This document shows positions 9,615 through 18,651 of a stretch of 64,000 nucleotides of DNA, piece after piece. The notes beneath the pieces were generated by a model that worked only from the letters and a program-made list of their open reading frames with translations, searched no databases and was not told the origin of the DNA. This DNA is from Clostridium estertheticum subsp. estertheticum (lineage in GTDB: Bacteria; Bacillota; Clostridia; Clostridiales; Clostridiaceae), in NCBI RefSeq assembly GCF_001877035.1, contig NZ_CP015756.1:2161001-2225000 (forward strand). Reading direction: 5' to 3'. How positions within the stretch are numbered: position 1 is the first letter of the stretch; each line of letters starts with the position of its first letter. The position numbers and the translations under genes are program-made.

Positions 9615-10097
9615 ATGAAAAATACTATTCAGGAAAAGTTAGATAAGATAGAGAAGATTTTGGAATCAGATATTTCACTTTTAGCATTATTTTCTTTAGA
9701 AAAAAAAGAGGAAAATGATGACATAATTAATGAGGTTAGTAAAATCAATAAAGAGTTAGCTATTATTTACCAATATAGTGATATAAGATTTGGTGAAATT
9801 GAATTTTGGACAGAAGAAGACTTGTTTAATGAAAAACAATTTAATAAGTTATTTTATGGTGTTCCACAACCTGAAGATTGGATTTGTATTGGAGAAGTGC
9901 AACCATACCCACTATTATTCAATAAAAAAACGGGAATTGTTAATTGTGTAATTAGTGAACCGGGGTTAGAATGTGAAATTAAGGAATACGTAAAATTAGA
10001 ACAATTTATTGATGAGTTTGTACTTGGTAAAAGATATTTTGAATTGGGAATAGATGATGAATGGTACGAGTTTATGGAAAAGAATGAAATAATATAG
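9615..10097 (+). CDS. SUKH-like immunity protein (cassette 4)
   Basis: A 160-residue acidic soluble protein. ATG 9615 is preferred over GTG 9606 and ATG 9609 because AAGGTG lies at the right distance. The C-terminal half (EDWICIGEVQPYPLLF, NKKTGIVN, then FIDEFVLGKRYFEL) follows the order of SMI1/KNR4-like (SUKH) immunity proteins. It sits directly behind the broken HNH tip and remains fully open although its toxin is not, so selection may still act on it. Confidence 0.65.
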   Translation: MKNTIQEKLDKIEKILESDISLLALFSLEKKEENDDIINEVSKINKELAIIYQYSDIRFGEIEFWTEEDLFNEKQFNKLFYGVPQPEDWICIGEVQPYPLLFNKKTGIVNCVISEPGLECEIKEYVKLEQFIDEFVLGKRYFELGIDDEWYEFMEKNEII

Positions 10098-10246
10098 CCG
10101 CTTTAATTTATCAAAAAGATAAAAAACAAGTATAAATTATTTTTAGCTTATGGTGTGGGTTTAGGGTTAAAATCAATAGTACCGCAAGAGTATTTTAGAG
10201 TACTACTATTTTGTAAACAACAAAAATAAAAATAACAATATTAATA

Positions 10247-10290
10247 GATCCCATCATAAAAAATTATTGGGATTTTGAATACCAATGAAA
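10247..10290 (+). repeat. Inter-cassette module, truncated copy D
   Basis: Only the first hairpin remains (GATCCCATCATAA ... TTATTGGGATT), followed by a few bases of the AGCAAA block before RHS homology. Confidence 0.6.
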
Positions 10291-10297
10291 AGCAAAG

Positions 10298-11097
10298 AAA
10301 GAGGAAAGTAACCTAGGTGCAAACACATTTGAGTATAATACCTTAAACCAGCAGTTTAAAGCTATAACTAAGGAAAATATTTTAGTTGAAACTGATAAGG
10401 ATTATAATTCAGTTTCTAGATTTGTTAGAGGGTATGAAGTTGTTGCTACGGATATTACAAGTAATACAGAAGAAAATAGGTATTACTACACCCAATATGA
10501 GCAGGGTAGCACAGCTCATATTACAGATAGCAATCAAAGTGTTAGAAATGAATATTGTTATGATGCTTTTGGAACTGTATTAGAGAGTAATGAGGAAGTT
10601 CATAATAGAATTACTTATACTGGTCAGCAGTTTGATGGAATTACTCAGCAATATTATTTAAGAGCTAGATTCTATAATCATGTAGTTGGTAGGTTTACTC
10701 AGGAGGATGTTTATAGAGGTGATGGGTTAAATTTTTATGCTTATTGTGGGAATAATCCTGTGGGATATTTTGATCCTAGTGGTTATATGGATTGTAAAAG
10801 TAAAACTAGTGCTATTAATAAAGGGGCTGAGAAAACTGAAATAACAAAAAACTGGAAGGGAGAAATAGTAAAGATACCTGACGGTCACATAATGAATCCT
10901 AGAGATCCTAAATTTTCATAGCCACTAATTATTGAACCAGGGCCTTTTACTAATACTCAAAAAGGACAATCTTTAATTCTGAAGTTGATGGTAATAAATT
11001 AAGACAATCAGAAATTAAAGATTATTGGAAAAGTAAAGGAGCAAGGTTAATTCAAGTTGAAGATGGTAATTAGTATGATCCAGGGCAGTAATTAGGA
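10298..11097 (+). pseudogene. Decayed RHS core and remnant of a GHH-toxin tip (cassette 5)
   Basis: RHS-core codons are readable (ESNLGANTFEYN, later RARFYNHVVGRFTQEDVYRG and DPSGY). The segment between two TAAGGAA repeats around 10371 is deleted, removing about 30 codons. The tip begins like that of cassette 2 (TKNWKGEIVKIPDGH, MNPRDPKFS), then stops at TAG 10919-10921. The block that held the HHRHQ nuclease core in cassette 2 is missing. Only the end (LRQSEIKDYWKSKGARLI) is recognisable. The toxin is dead, yet its immunity gene follows intact. Confidence 0.8.
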
Positions 11098-11126
11098 TGA
11101 AATATATATCCAGGAGGAGCTAAAAT

Positions 11127-11480
11127 ATGAATAAAAGTAAAATAAATAATATTTTATTAAAATACAATATTATTTATTCTTTAACTATAAACTTAAAAGA
11201 TAAATATGTTGAAGAAATTGGGGATAGTAGTAAGTTAGAATATGATGGATTACTAAAAACTCATTTTAATGATATGGAAACTATAATTAAGTTGAATGGT
11301 TTTTTAGAAGGACAACAATTACCTAAACTGTTTAAGCAAGGGAAGGTTATTTGTATAATCTGTAAACCCAAAAATAATATTATAGTCGGATTGTTTTATC
11401 ATGAGGATAAAGATTTTACACACTACTATAAGAAAGCTAAAGAATTAAATGAAGAAATTGTATCAGTTTGGGAACAATAA
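11127..11480 (+). CDS. Intact immunity gene of the deleted cassette 5 toxin
   Basis: A 117-residue soluble protein, start ATG 11127 with AGGAGGAG eight bases before it. It is a paralogue of 5133-5486, sharing FKQGKVICIICKPKNNIIVG and length, although the two differ over most of the N-terminal half. It follows the relic of a GHH-type toxin tip. An intact antidote behind a destroyed toxin points to protection against related incoming GHH toxins. Confidence 0.65.
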   Translation: MNKSKINNILLKYNIIYSLTINLKDKYVEEIGDSSKLEYDGLLKTHFNDMETIIKLNGFLEGQQLPKLFKQGKVICIICKPKNNIIVGLFYHEDKDFTHYYKKAKELNEEIVSVWEQ

Positions 11481-11554
11481 GCTTAAACAAGGTCTTCACA
11501 GTCCGCATTAACAAGATGTTAGGTGACTTCTAAAGTTTGTAAAGTGGTAATTCT

Positions 11555-11635
11555 AGATTATAGCTATGACGGTGATGTTGAAAGTTTAGTCACAGTAACT
11601 TCAATAGGTGAGGTTTTAATAGACTATAACAATGC
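11555..11635 (+). pseudogene. RHS-core relic
   Basis: About 80 bases match the core encoding DYSYDGDGNVESLVTV and STGEV in the first gene, with a small deletion in DGDGN. It ends directly at a recurring hairpin. Confidence 0.65.
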
Positions 11636-11673
11636 AAAGACTAGCATGAGGAGAAATTCTTGTGTTAGTCTTT
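11636..11673 (+). terminator. Recurring hairpin, copy 1
   Basis: Arms AAAGACTAGCA and TGTTAGTCTTT enclose a loop GAGGAGAAATTCT-like sequence, followed by T-rich bases. Near-identical hairpins occur at 14089, 28196 and 29879, always at the end of toxin-island debris or immunity genes. Confidence 0.6.
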
Positions 11674-11867
11674 ATTTCATGCAATTCAAATGGTAAATAA
11701 AGTATTCAATAATATGAAACTAAAAGCTCAAAGAATATATAGGCTAGTTTTTCCAGAATTTTCAAAAGTGTTTCTTGATAAGATGTTCTAAATAATTATT
11801 TTTCCTTAAGCATTAAACATGAAATAATCTGCTTCTGAACATATAACCAATGTAGGAAGTGGTAATC
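11674..11867. other. Spacer, only a tiny open frame
   Basis: A 25-codon frame starting at about 11713 (MKLKAQRIYRLVF ...) is the only thing visible; it lacks a clear ribosome binding site and may be a fragment. Nothing else is recognised. Confidence 0.3.
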
Positions 11868-12068
11868 ATGGAAGTTAACGAATTAATCAATCTAATAGTC
11901 AATAATGGCTTTCCTGTAGCTGTTGCTGCTTATTTGCTAATACGCGTATAGAAACAAATAAACTGCCTATCAAGATCAATTAATAAACTCAATGCCATAA
12001 TATCAACTAAGCTTGGAGTTGTTATAGATAATGATCAATCTAATGATGATTCTTACAAAGTGGCATGA
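11868..12068 (+). pseudogene. YvrJ-family small membrane protein with an internal amber codon
   Basis: The frame reads MEVNELINLIVNNGFPVAVA then AYLLIRV, TAG (11949-11951), then KQINCLSRSINKLNA to TGA at 12066-12068. This is the pattern of YvrJ proteins: about 50-65 residues, one N-terminal membrane helix and a short coiled tail, often found near phage or conjugation-type genes. An AGGAAG-like site precedes the ATG. One base change would restore the frame. A strong terminator follows at once. Confidence 0.65.
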
Positions 12069-12071
12069 GAA

Positions 12072-12110
12072 AAGGCAATAAACATTTTTATAATGTTTAT
12101 TGCCTTCTTT
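12072..12110 (+). terminator. Rho-independent terminator after the YvrJ relic
   Basis: Long perfect stem with arms AAGGCAATAAACA and TGTTTATTGCCTT, then CTTTAA. Confidence 0.75.
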
Positions 12111-12357
12111 AACTCATTCTTTATAACAATCTATAAGTTTTTTTTATAAAAATATCTTTGCTAAGCACATTGGATATACCTCTACTGTCAGCTAATTGAA
12201 TTCCTATATTATTTACTTTATAAAACATTTTCGACATTTTATATTTACAAAATCATAAAAAATATCATAGATATTCTGTAGCCTATAAATGTTGCTATAA
12301 GCATTAAAAATATCTATAATATTATAGTTATATAATTCAATCATCTATAAATTAAAT
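12111..12357. other. AT-rich spacer
   Basis: No open frame, repeat or hairpin that can be supported was seen in this stretch before the end of the reverse-strand lipoprotein gene. Confidence 0.4.
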
Positions 12358-13512
12358 TTATTGAGTTATAGTTTCATGCATAGATTTTGTGATTTGTGAC
12401 ATAATGTCTTTAAACTTTGAAATTGCTGAATCTGTTATAGTTCCATTTTTATCATAAGGAGTTATTTTACAATTAGTAATGTATTGAGAGTCTTTATTCA
12501 TGTAACACATAGTAAATAATAATGAGTTTTCTTTATTTTCATATCCATATACATGTGCATCATTATCTGTTTTATTCAAAATATAAAAATTATAGTTAGT
12601 TTTACCAATAGCTAAAGTATTAGAATATTCTTTTATACTATTATCAATATTTTTAGATGAATAAGATATTGAATTAGGATCATTAGGAACATCTACAATA
12701 TATTTAACATTATCTACTGTACAAATTGCTATTTTATGTTCTTGGTTTTGTTGTACTATATAAGCTGGAATTTGATAAGAAATAACGTGCTTTTTGCCAT
12801 CAAAAGTAGGTATTTCTTTTGAATAAGTTTTCAATGTACTTGTATCAGACATATTAGCTTGTGACCATTTGTATCGAATATCTGTAATGATACTTGTATT
12901 TCTATCAATTGTAACAGTATATTCATTTCCAGTCGCTGAACACATAACAGGTAACTTTACAGAATCCTCATAATAACAATATTTCATACTCTTATCGTTA
13001 CTATTTGAATTATCTTCTGATGGTTGTCCCCATTTTCCAGTTAAATTATCTAATTTACTTCCAACATAAATTCCACCAGTATAAAATATATCTTTTCCTT
13101 GTGTGTTAGAGATATATTCTACATCTACATTTTTTAAAGAGTCTTTCTTATCTGAATTGTTTTTTAAGGATAATTGAAATTTTGTAGTACCAATAGACAT
13201 ATCACACATTTGTGTTGAATTTGCATCCATTATATAGTCTTCTGAAAGCTCTTTTGATGATAGCACTGCACCTGCATTAGTAAAATCAGTATATTTTGCT
13301 GGTAAGGTAACAACTTTGTTACCAACTTGAACTATCTTATTATGTAGTTTAGCATTTGTTATTTCGTCAGTCGCAGTAATTTCTTCTTTCTTTTGAACTG
13401 AATCAGATTTTGAATCAACCTTTTTCGTATTATTACATCCAAGCATTGTCATAGCAAAAATACTTAATATAATAATAGCAATATAATTTTTAATTTTTTT
13501 ACATTTTTTCAT
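12358..13512 (-). CDS. Predicted lipoprotein, unknown function
   Basis: A 384-residue exported protein. The N-terminus has basic residues (MKKCKKIKN), a hydrophobic stretch and the lipobox MLGC at about residues 23-26, so it should be lipid-anchored outside the cell. A Ser/Lys/Glu-rich linker follows (about 28-50). The body contains GIYVGSKLDNLTGKWGQP, a motif pattern seen in exported proteins with small repeated alpha/beta domains, but I do not recognise the family. The start at 13512 has AGGGGGAT six bases upstream on the reverse strand. It stands alone. Confidence 0.65.
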   Translation of the reverse strand: MKKCKKIKNYIAIIILSIFAMTMLGCNNTKKVDSKSDSVQKKEEITATDEITNAKLHNKIVQVGNKVVTLPAKYTDFTNAGAVLSSKELSEDYIMDANSTQMCDMSIGTTKFQLSLKNNSDKKDSLKNVDVEYISNTQGKDIFYTGGIYVGSKLDNLTGKWGQPSEDNSNSNDKSMKYCYYEDSVKLPVMCSATGNEYTVTIDRNTSIITDIRYKWSQANMSDTSTLKTYSKEIPTFDGKKHVISYQIPAYIVQQNQEHKIAICTVDNVKYIVDVPNDPNSISYSSKNIDNSIKEYSNTLAIGKTNYNFYILNKTDNDAHVYGYENKENSLLFTMCYMNKDSQYITNCKITPYDKNGTITDSAISKFKDIMSQITKSMHETITQ

Positions 13513-13806
13513 AATATCCCCCTATTTCTTAAATAATCACTTTACTATTATATCTGATAACTTGTCTAAACTGCAAATTTATATATAAAAACCCATTTAA
13601 ATAATTTTATGTGAAGAAATAGGAGCGTATGGTGTCAATATTTTCAATAAAAAACTCCTCCTAACTATGTTTAAAATCCTGCTATTTTATAATCATGCTT
13701 CTACTTTTCTTTCATCCAACCCAAATGCAAAATCTATTATTATATACCATTTATATCCATACATTTAAAATTTAGGTCATATATTTTTAATTCGAACAAT
13801 CTAAAA
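13513..13806. other. Spacer upstream of the lipoprotein gene
   Basis: It should hold the promoter of the reverse-strand lipoprotein, but no convincing pair of boxes was identified. No gene is seen. Confidence 0.3.
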
Positions 13807-13952
13807 AAAGAAGCACACAGACATGGAGGAGTAGAGAGATTTTTCGTAGACTCGAATGGAAATGTTATAAAACACATAAGCCCAGAATACTATAATGAAG
13901 AAATCGATGATGGACTAGGATATAGTGTGCTATGTCAAGACTTGTTGGAATA
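13807..13952 (+). pseudogene. RHS relic of a different subtype
   Basis: The frame reads HRHGGVERFFVDSNGNVIKH, then SPEYYNEEIDDGLGYS and a stop at 13950-13952. It parallels DRIIKQILPQQYDETTDDGL in the first RHS gene but is more diverged than the cassettes, so it derives from another RHS protein. Confidence 0.55.
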
Positions 13953-14088
13953 ATTCTATAATAAATTGCCTGCCACTTTATAGTGTTATGTTAACAAGCT
14001 TTCTAGAATAAAACACCTTGCAAATTAGGTGTCTTAAGTTATAAAAATACAATTGGAAAAGAAGTAAATCACGGTGAAAAACAAAACT

Positions 14089-14127
14089 AAAGGCTAACAT
14101 GAGGAGAAATTCTTATGTTAGTCTTTT
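14089..14127 (+). terminator. Recurring hairpin, copy 2
   Basis: AAAGGCTAACAT ... ATGTTAGTCTTTT stem with the conserved GAGGAGAAATTC loop. The bases before it (ACACCTTGCAAATTAGGTGT, then AATTGGAAAAG) also recur, diverged, before the copy at 29879. Confidence 0.6.
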
Positions 14128-14327
14128 GTTTTACCAATTTAAGCTATCATGTCTCAGAGGGTCTCTGAAATATCAGCATGTAACAAAATCATTTGGTGGA
14201 ATTAAGAAACTGAATGCTAAAGGTTATATAATTACATTATATACTAAAAAAGATTAAAAGAAGAAAATTGACTAAAATTTATATATAATGTATAATTATG
14301 ATGAAAATATAAAATTTGGGGGGGACA

Positions 14328-14969
14328 ATGTTAAAAAAAATAGGAAGAAAAATTTTAGCTGTTTTAATCATTATTATTATTACAATACTCTTTAATAAAT
14401 GTTCTAATTCACACAAACCAAGGAGTAGACTGAATGAAATTAAACCACTTTCAGTAACTGTTGAAGGTGTAGAATTTAAAGTGGGACAATCAAAATTAGG
14501 AGCCATCCTTGATGGTGGATTATTAATATCATCTAATACCAGTTTAGAAAAGGATACCAATGGACTGCAACTTGAAAAAATGACATATTATCTCGCAGTT
14601 ATTAATAAAGATGGATATAATTTAGGTCAGGTTAATTTTGTAAATAACACTGAACAAAGTATTGGCTACAGAGATTGTATTATTAGTGAATATGAAATGA
14701 ATTTTGAAAAGGCAGAGGCAGGAATCAAAAAAAATAAATACGATAATATTTTAATTGATGGAGTTAATTTTAAGGGCAAGACTATAAATGATGTAAAAAA
14801 TATTATGTCAAAGAAAACTGAAGATGTTGATGAAATTCTTCAACCAGATGGAAGTATAGGAATTTTGAGTTATGAAATTGAGAATATAAGTGTGAGTATT
14901 TCATTCGATTATACAACAAAAATAGTAAGTAAGGTTAATATATACGTACCTAATACTTATTTTGAATAA
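14328..14969 (+). CDS. Membrane-anchored protein, unknown function
   Basis: A 213-residue protein starting at ATG 14328 behind a run of seven G (14318-14324). The N-terminus MLKKIGRKILAVLIIIII is a single signal-anchor; the following NKCSN does not fit a lipobox well. The rest is an extracellular domain with alternating strands (VTVEGVEFKVGQSKLGAIL, DGVNFKGKTINDVKNIM). The sequence hints at two similar halves, each beginning with an xVEGVEF / LIDGVNF motif. No family recognised. A terminator follows. Confidence 0.6.
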   Translation: MLKKIGRKILAVLIIIIITILFNKCSNSHKPRSRLNEIKPLSVTVEGVEFKVGQSKLGAILDGGLLISSNTSLEKDTNGLQLEKMTYYLAVINKDGYNLGQVNFVNNTEQSIGYRDCIISEYEMNFEKAEAGIKKNKYDNILIDGVNFKGKTINDVKNIMSKKTEDVDEILQPDGSIGILSYEIENISVSISFDYTTKIVSKVNIYVPNTYFE

Positions 14970-14979
14970 TATTATTAGC

Positions 14980-15018
14980 AAGAAGAAACTGATTTCAGTT
15001 TCTTCTTGTGTTAGTCCT
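14980..15018 (+). terminator. Terminator
   Basis: Perfect stem AAGAAGAAACTGA / TCAGTTTCTTCTT. The bases after it (TGTGTTAGTCCTTATTTT) match the 3' arm of the recurring hairpins, so it may be a rearranged copy. Confidence 0.65.
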
Positions 15019-15088
15019 TATTTTTTAAATTATGGTATTGGTTGAAATTTACTAAAATTATATATGTAACATAAAGGGGGAGAACGAT

Positions 15089-15673
15089 GTGTCACAAGTA
15101 GGATTTATAATTATATTCTTCAGTTTTATTATTAGTGTTATTATTATATCATTATTAATAGGAAAGAAAAGGAATAAAGGTGCAGTTAAGGTGGAGGATG
15201 CAAATATACAAGGACAAATTAATGAACTTATGAAAAGGGTAGTTTCTGATAGTACAGGATATAAATCAGTACCTATCATGACAATGCAAAGCAATTCAAG
15301 CATGATAAGAGAGAGTATATTAAATAAGTTACTTTCAAGGGCAATAAATAATAGTGTTTTCAATTATACACAAAGTGAAAAACTTATTTTGATCTACGGA
15401 AATATGAAAATGTTTTTTGTGCCAGCTTATGGAGATGATTATACCAAAGAGATAAAAGCCAATTTAACAAGAATCACACAAGTAGGAGTAGGAGATCTAA
15501 GAAAGGTTAAAGTTAATACATCTGGATCCTCAATTAAATTAGTATATAGGCATAGAAAAAAAATCTTATTTTGTACATTAAAACAGTTTTATTTTCCAGG
15601 AGCATCATCCATATCAGAAAGGGAAGAATTTGCTGATTTTATACGTTCTTTTAAGAATTCAGTAAGTAACTAG
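15089..15673 (+). CDS. Single-pass membrane protein with a PH-like cytosolic domain
   Basis: A 194-residue protein starting at GTG 15089, as the overlapping ATG at 15087 runs into a stop. GGGGG lies nine bases before it. Residues 5-25 form one membrane helix. The part from about 75 onward (LILIYGNMKMFFVPAYGD, KLVYRHRKKILFCTLKQFYF) has a strand pattern like bacterial PH-like domains, with a final helix EEFADFIRSFKN. Function unknown. Confidence 0.6.
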   Translation: MSQVGFIIIFFSFIISVIIISLLIGKKRNKGAVKVEDANIQGQINELMKRVVSDSTGYKSVPIMTMQSNSSMIRESILNKLLSRAINNSVFNYTQSEKLILIYGNMKMFFVPAYGDDYTKEIKANLTRITQVGVGDLRKVKVNTSGSSIKLVYRHRKKILFCTLKQFYFPGASSISEREEFADFIRSFKNSVSN

Positions 15674-15840
15674 TAATGACATCTAATATGATAAGGAGAT
15701 TTTAGTTTTTCTATGCGCTTCAGATTAGATTATAATAATACTTACATTAAAGATTTGTTAGGTTTTAACGATAAATAATAATCTGAAAATGAGGGCGTGT
15801 TAAATAAGGTGTATATTAAATATTCTTATAAATGTTATAA

Positions 15841-16155
15841 GGAAGCAAAATCGCTACAGTTGTTTCAGCAATAGGAGGTTTTTTTAATGCAATTGGGAAG
15901 ATAGTAATTGTAGTTCTACTGATGCAATTACTTAAGGGAGTATTAGACTCAACTAAGGTTGAAAAGTCTAATTTGTATGAAGCTATCATTTTTACTATTA
16001 TAGGTATTGTTGTTATGTTTGTCATGGAATTTTTATGTAATTCAATTGCGAAAAAGATAGCATTTAAGGAATTTCTTCGAAGGTTAAAATTAACCTGCGA
16101 AGAAGTAAAAGGTTTAGTTGATAAAAAACCAAAATTAAAAGGATGGTTTATGTAA
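15841..16155 (+). CDS. Small two-helix membrane protein; start codon uncertain
   Basis: From ATG 15922 the frame gives 77 residues with one clear membrane helix (IIFTIIGIVVMFVMEFLC) and a basic tail. The same frame is open back to 15841 and reads GSKIATVVSAIGGFFNAIGK, which looks like real protein containing another hydrophobic segment, but no ATG, GTG or TTG is found there. Either an unusual start is used near the AAGGAAG at 15839 or the start has been lost. No family recognised. Confidence 0.45.
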   Translation, partial: GSKIATVVSAIGGFFNAIGKIVIVVLLMQLLKGVLDSTKVEKSNLYEAIIFTIIGIVVMFVMEFLCNSIAKKIAFKEFLRRLKLTCEEVKGLVDKKPKLKGWFM

Positions 16156-17040
16156 AATCACATAAATTATAGAGAAATACATAAAAATGATATTTCATAT
16201 GCTAGTATTAATAATATTGAAACAGAGAAGCCAGACGTAAAAAGAGATAAAAAAAAGAAATTATTAATATATTATATTATTTTATCATTATTATTGTAGG
16301 TACGGGTGTTGTTATTGTTGCCAATAGTATATGCAATAGTAAATATGATTTTAAATATTCCTTGGTTCATATTATTTAGGCGATGATAAAAATGAAGAAT
16401 AAATGAATAATATGCTCTCTTGGAGCCTTCGATGTGTTGAAATTGAGCCACTGTTATGCTGAAATTTGATTATAGTAAACTAATAGCATAATTTTTAATA
16501 ATGCAGTGAAAAGATGAAATGAATCAGCTGAAATTAAAGTAAGCTGGTTCATTTTTTTTAGTATAAGAATTTACATAATATAATCGATAAAATGGTATAA
16601 ATAAACATAACAAAAGAATATTCTTAAACAGTTATGGGGTGAATATTGCAGTGATAGAATTTTAGATAACCCAGTAACAATAATAAAGGTTAATTTTTCT
16701 AATAAAAAAAGTATTTTCTATAATTTTATGCAACGAAAATCAGAGCATGAATAGTTATGATAAAAATTGTAGAGGAATTCAAGATATGTTGTTAATTATT
16801 ATACAGAGTAATTACTTCATTTCTTTGTTCCTGATAATAGGAATGTAGAACTTTTAGCATGAAAGGTGACAATATTCCCCTGATTTAGCAAAGTTATTAT
16901 GGTAGAATATCCTTAGTAAGCAAAATTTGCCCACATAAGCAATTATATTTTGTAATTTGGGTGAACCAATGGTCTAAAAAAGTAAAAAAAAATCAAAAAT
17001 AAGAATTTGAACAAAATCATTTTATTCTAATGATTTAGTA
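16156..17040. other. Long spacer with gene debris
   Basis: From 16156 a frame without a start reads NHINYREIHKNDISYASINN and then a hydrophobic stretch broken by TAG at about 16298, probably the remains of another small membrane protein. A terminator lies at 16514. No gene is seen from 16560 to 17040. Confidence 0.4.
16514..16559 (+). terminator. Terminator-like hairpin
   Basis: Arms ATGAATCAGCT and AGCTGGTTCAT with a G-T pair, followed by eight T. Confidence 0.65.
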
Positions 17041-17277
17041 AGGACAGAAGATAAGGAAGGAAACACAATTGTTGATTAGAAGCCACAATACAAAAATTGG
17101 TGGTGCACTGGATTCAATCCTGAGTATCAGAATGCAAAAGCAGCAAATCTTACTGTAAACGGAAGTATAGATTTTTCGGGTCATCCTGATTTATGGAAGG
17201 CTTTTTACAAAAGATATCAACATCAAAAAACATGGGAATTTGACGCCGAAAACCATATTGCTAGGTGTGAATGGTAA
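17041..17277 (+). pseudogene. Fragment of a DUF4474-type protein
   Basis: The frame reads RTEDKEGNTIVD, TAG at 17077-17079, then KPQYKNWWCTGFNPEYQ, GSIDFSGHPDLWKAFYKRY and a stop at 17275-17277. The WWCTGFNPxxQN and IDFSxHPDxWxAF motifs are those of DUF4474 C-terminal domains in clostridia. The N-terminal part is missing and one stop is internal. It lies 36 bases before the first DUF5104 lipoprotein. Confidence 0.55.
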
Positions 17278-17312
17278 GGTGTTGAAAGCATCTAATTAAA
17301 AAGGAGGAAATT

Positions 17313-17885
17313 ATGAATATTAAGAGATTAATATTATGTATAATCATTATTACAACTTCTTTAGGGCTAATAGCGTGTAGCTCTCTCAAGTCTAAGATAG
17401 TAAAGGGCGGAGAGTCTGCGCTAAATGTCAAAAGTGATAAGGAAATTGCGAATACACGTTTTCAAAAGATAATAGAATGTTTAGAAAAAAACGACAAAAA
17501 AGGGTTGAAAAAAATGTTCTCTCCTAAGGCATTGAAAGAAGCGAAGGATATTGATGGTGGCATTGATTATATAAAGGGTTTTTATAAAGGCAAAATCAAA
17601 TCAAAAGATGTCGCGCTTGCAGTTTCGGACCATAAAGATAATGGGGAAAAGACAAGTGAATTGCAAGCTTACTACACAGTTACAACGGATAAAGATACAT
17701 ACACAGTGTTTTTTATTGACCAGACAGTTGACATTAAAAATCCTGATAATGTTGGGCTTAACATGCTGCAAATAATTAAGGCGTCAGATGATGATAAGGA
17801 GTTTGACTGGGGTGGAGACAAGACAAAGTGTGCAGGTATATATCGCCCAGCTACTGTAAAAAAGCAAGCTAAGGAATCTGTGTAA
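17313..17885 (+). CDS. DUF5104-like lipoprotein, copy 1 of 4
   Basis: A 190-residue exported lipoprotein with lipobox LIAC at residues 19-22. The mature part has a helical FQKIIECLEKNDKKGLKKMF segment, then SPKALKEAKDIDGGIDYI, and a beta-rich end with TTDKDTYTVFFIDQTVD and CAGIYRP. This matches DUF5104 proteins, which share the general shape of NTF2/ketosteroid-isomerase-like extracellular domains; the biological role is unknown. Start ATG 17313 has AAGGAGG seven bases before it. Copies 1 and 4 share the NVKSDxEIANTRFQ and DVALAVS versions and form one subtype. Copy 1 has a short extra tail (QAKESV). Confidence 0.75.
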   Translation: MNIKRLILCIIIITTSLGLIACSSLKSKIVKGGESALNVKSDKEIANTRFQKIIECLEKNDKKGLKKMFSPKALKEAKDIDGGIDYIKGFYKGKIKSKDVALAVSDHKDNGEKTSELQAYYTVTTDKDTYTVFFIDQTVDIKNPDNVGLNMLQIIKASDDDKEFDWGGDKTKCAGIYRPATVKKQAKESV

Positions 17886-18087
17886 AATCTTATTTGAGTC
17901 TAAGTTGGTGCCAATGTAGACTTAAAAGCAGGTGTTTAAGAATTTAGATTTTTAAAGGGGAAAGTATGGCCATTTTGTGGATCTAAACTACATCTAGGAA
18001 AGTAGGTATAATGGTAAATAAAGATATATTTGCAAGCACTGTAAGAGAGAGTTTTATTAAAAAGATCTAATTTTAAAGGAGGAAATT

Positions 18088-18651
18088 ATGAATATTAAGA
18101 AATTAATATTATTTATAACCATTATTACACTTTCTTTAGGTCTAATAGCGTGTAGTTCAGTAAAGTCCAAACTAATGAAGGCCAGAGAGTCTGCGCTAAA
18201 TGGCGAGATCAGCAATGATAATAAAATTGGGAATGCACGTATTAAAAAGATAATAGAATGTTTGGAAAGTAATGATAAGAAAGGGCTGAAAAAAATGTTC
18301 TCCCCTAAGGCATTGAAAGAAGCGAAGGATATTGATGGTGGTATTGATTATGTAATGGCCTTTTATAAAGGCAAGATGAAATCAAGGGATAAGGGCTCAA
18401 TACCAACTGATGATTCAGTAGAGGATGGTGAAAGGAAAAGTGAACTGGATTGTGAGTATGTAGTTACAACGGATAAAGATACGTATAATGTATTTTTTAT
18501 TGACCAGACAGTTGACACTAAAAATCCTGATAATGTCGGGATTTACATGTTGCAAATAATTAAGGAGTCAGATAGAGATAAGGAGTTTGATGGAGGTACA
18601 GGCAAGTCAAGATGTGCTGGTATTTATCGCTCAGCTACTGTAAAAAAGTAA
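18088..18651 (+). CDS. DUF5104-like lipoprotein, copy 2 of 4
   Basis: 187 residues, lipobox LIAC, same domain layout as copy 1. The region after the signal (GEISNDNKIGNARIKKIIEC) and the DKGSIPTDDSVEDGERKS loop are shared with copy 3 and differ from copies 1 and 4. The stop at 18649-18651 removes the QAK tail that copy 1 keeps; the bases for it persist downstream. It has its own AAGGAGG site. Confidence 0.75.
   Translation: MNIKKLILFITIITLSLGLIACSSVKSKLMKARESALNGEISNDNKIGNARIKKIIECLESNDKKGLKKMFSPKALKEAKDIDGGIDYVMAFYKGKMKSRDKGSIPTDDSVEDGERKSELDCEYVVTTDKDTYNVFFIDQTVDTKNPDNVGIYMLQIIKESDRDKEFDGGTGKSRCAGIYRSATVKK

Noticed and set aside
3334-10290. CRISPR array
   Set aside because: Repeated units are more than 2 kb apart and separated by genes, not by short spacers.
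10386-10583. 65-codon open frame on the + strand
   Set aside because: It lies out of frame with the RHS-core codons of cassette 5 and has no SD.
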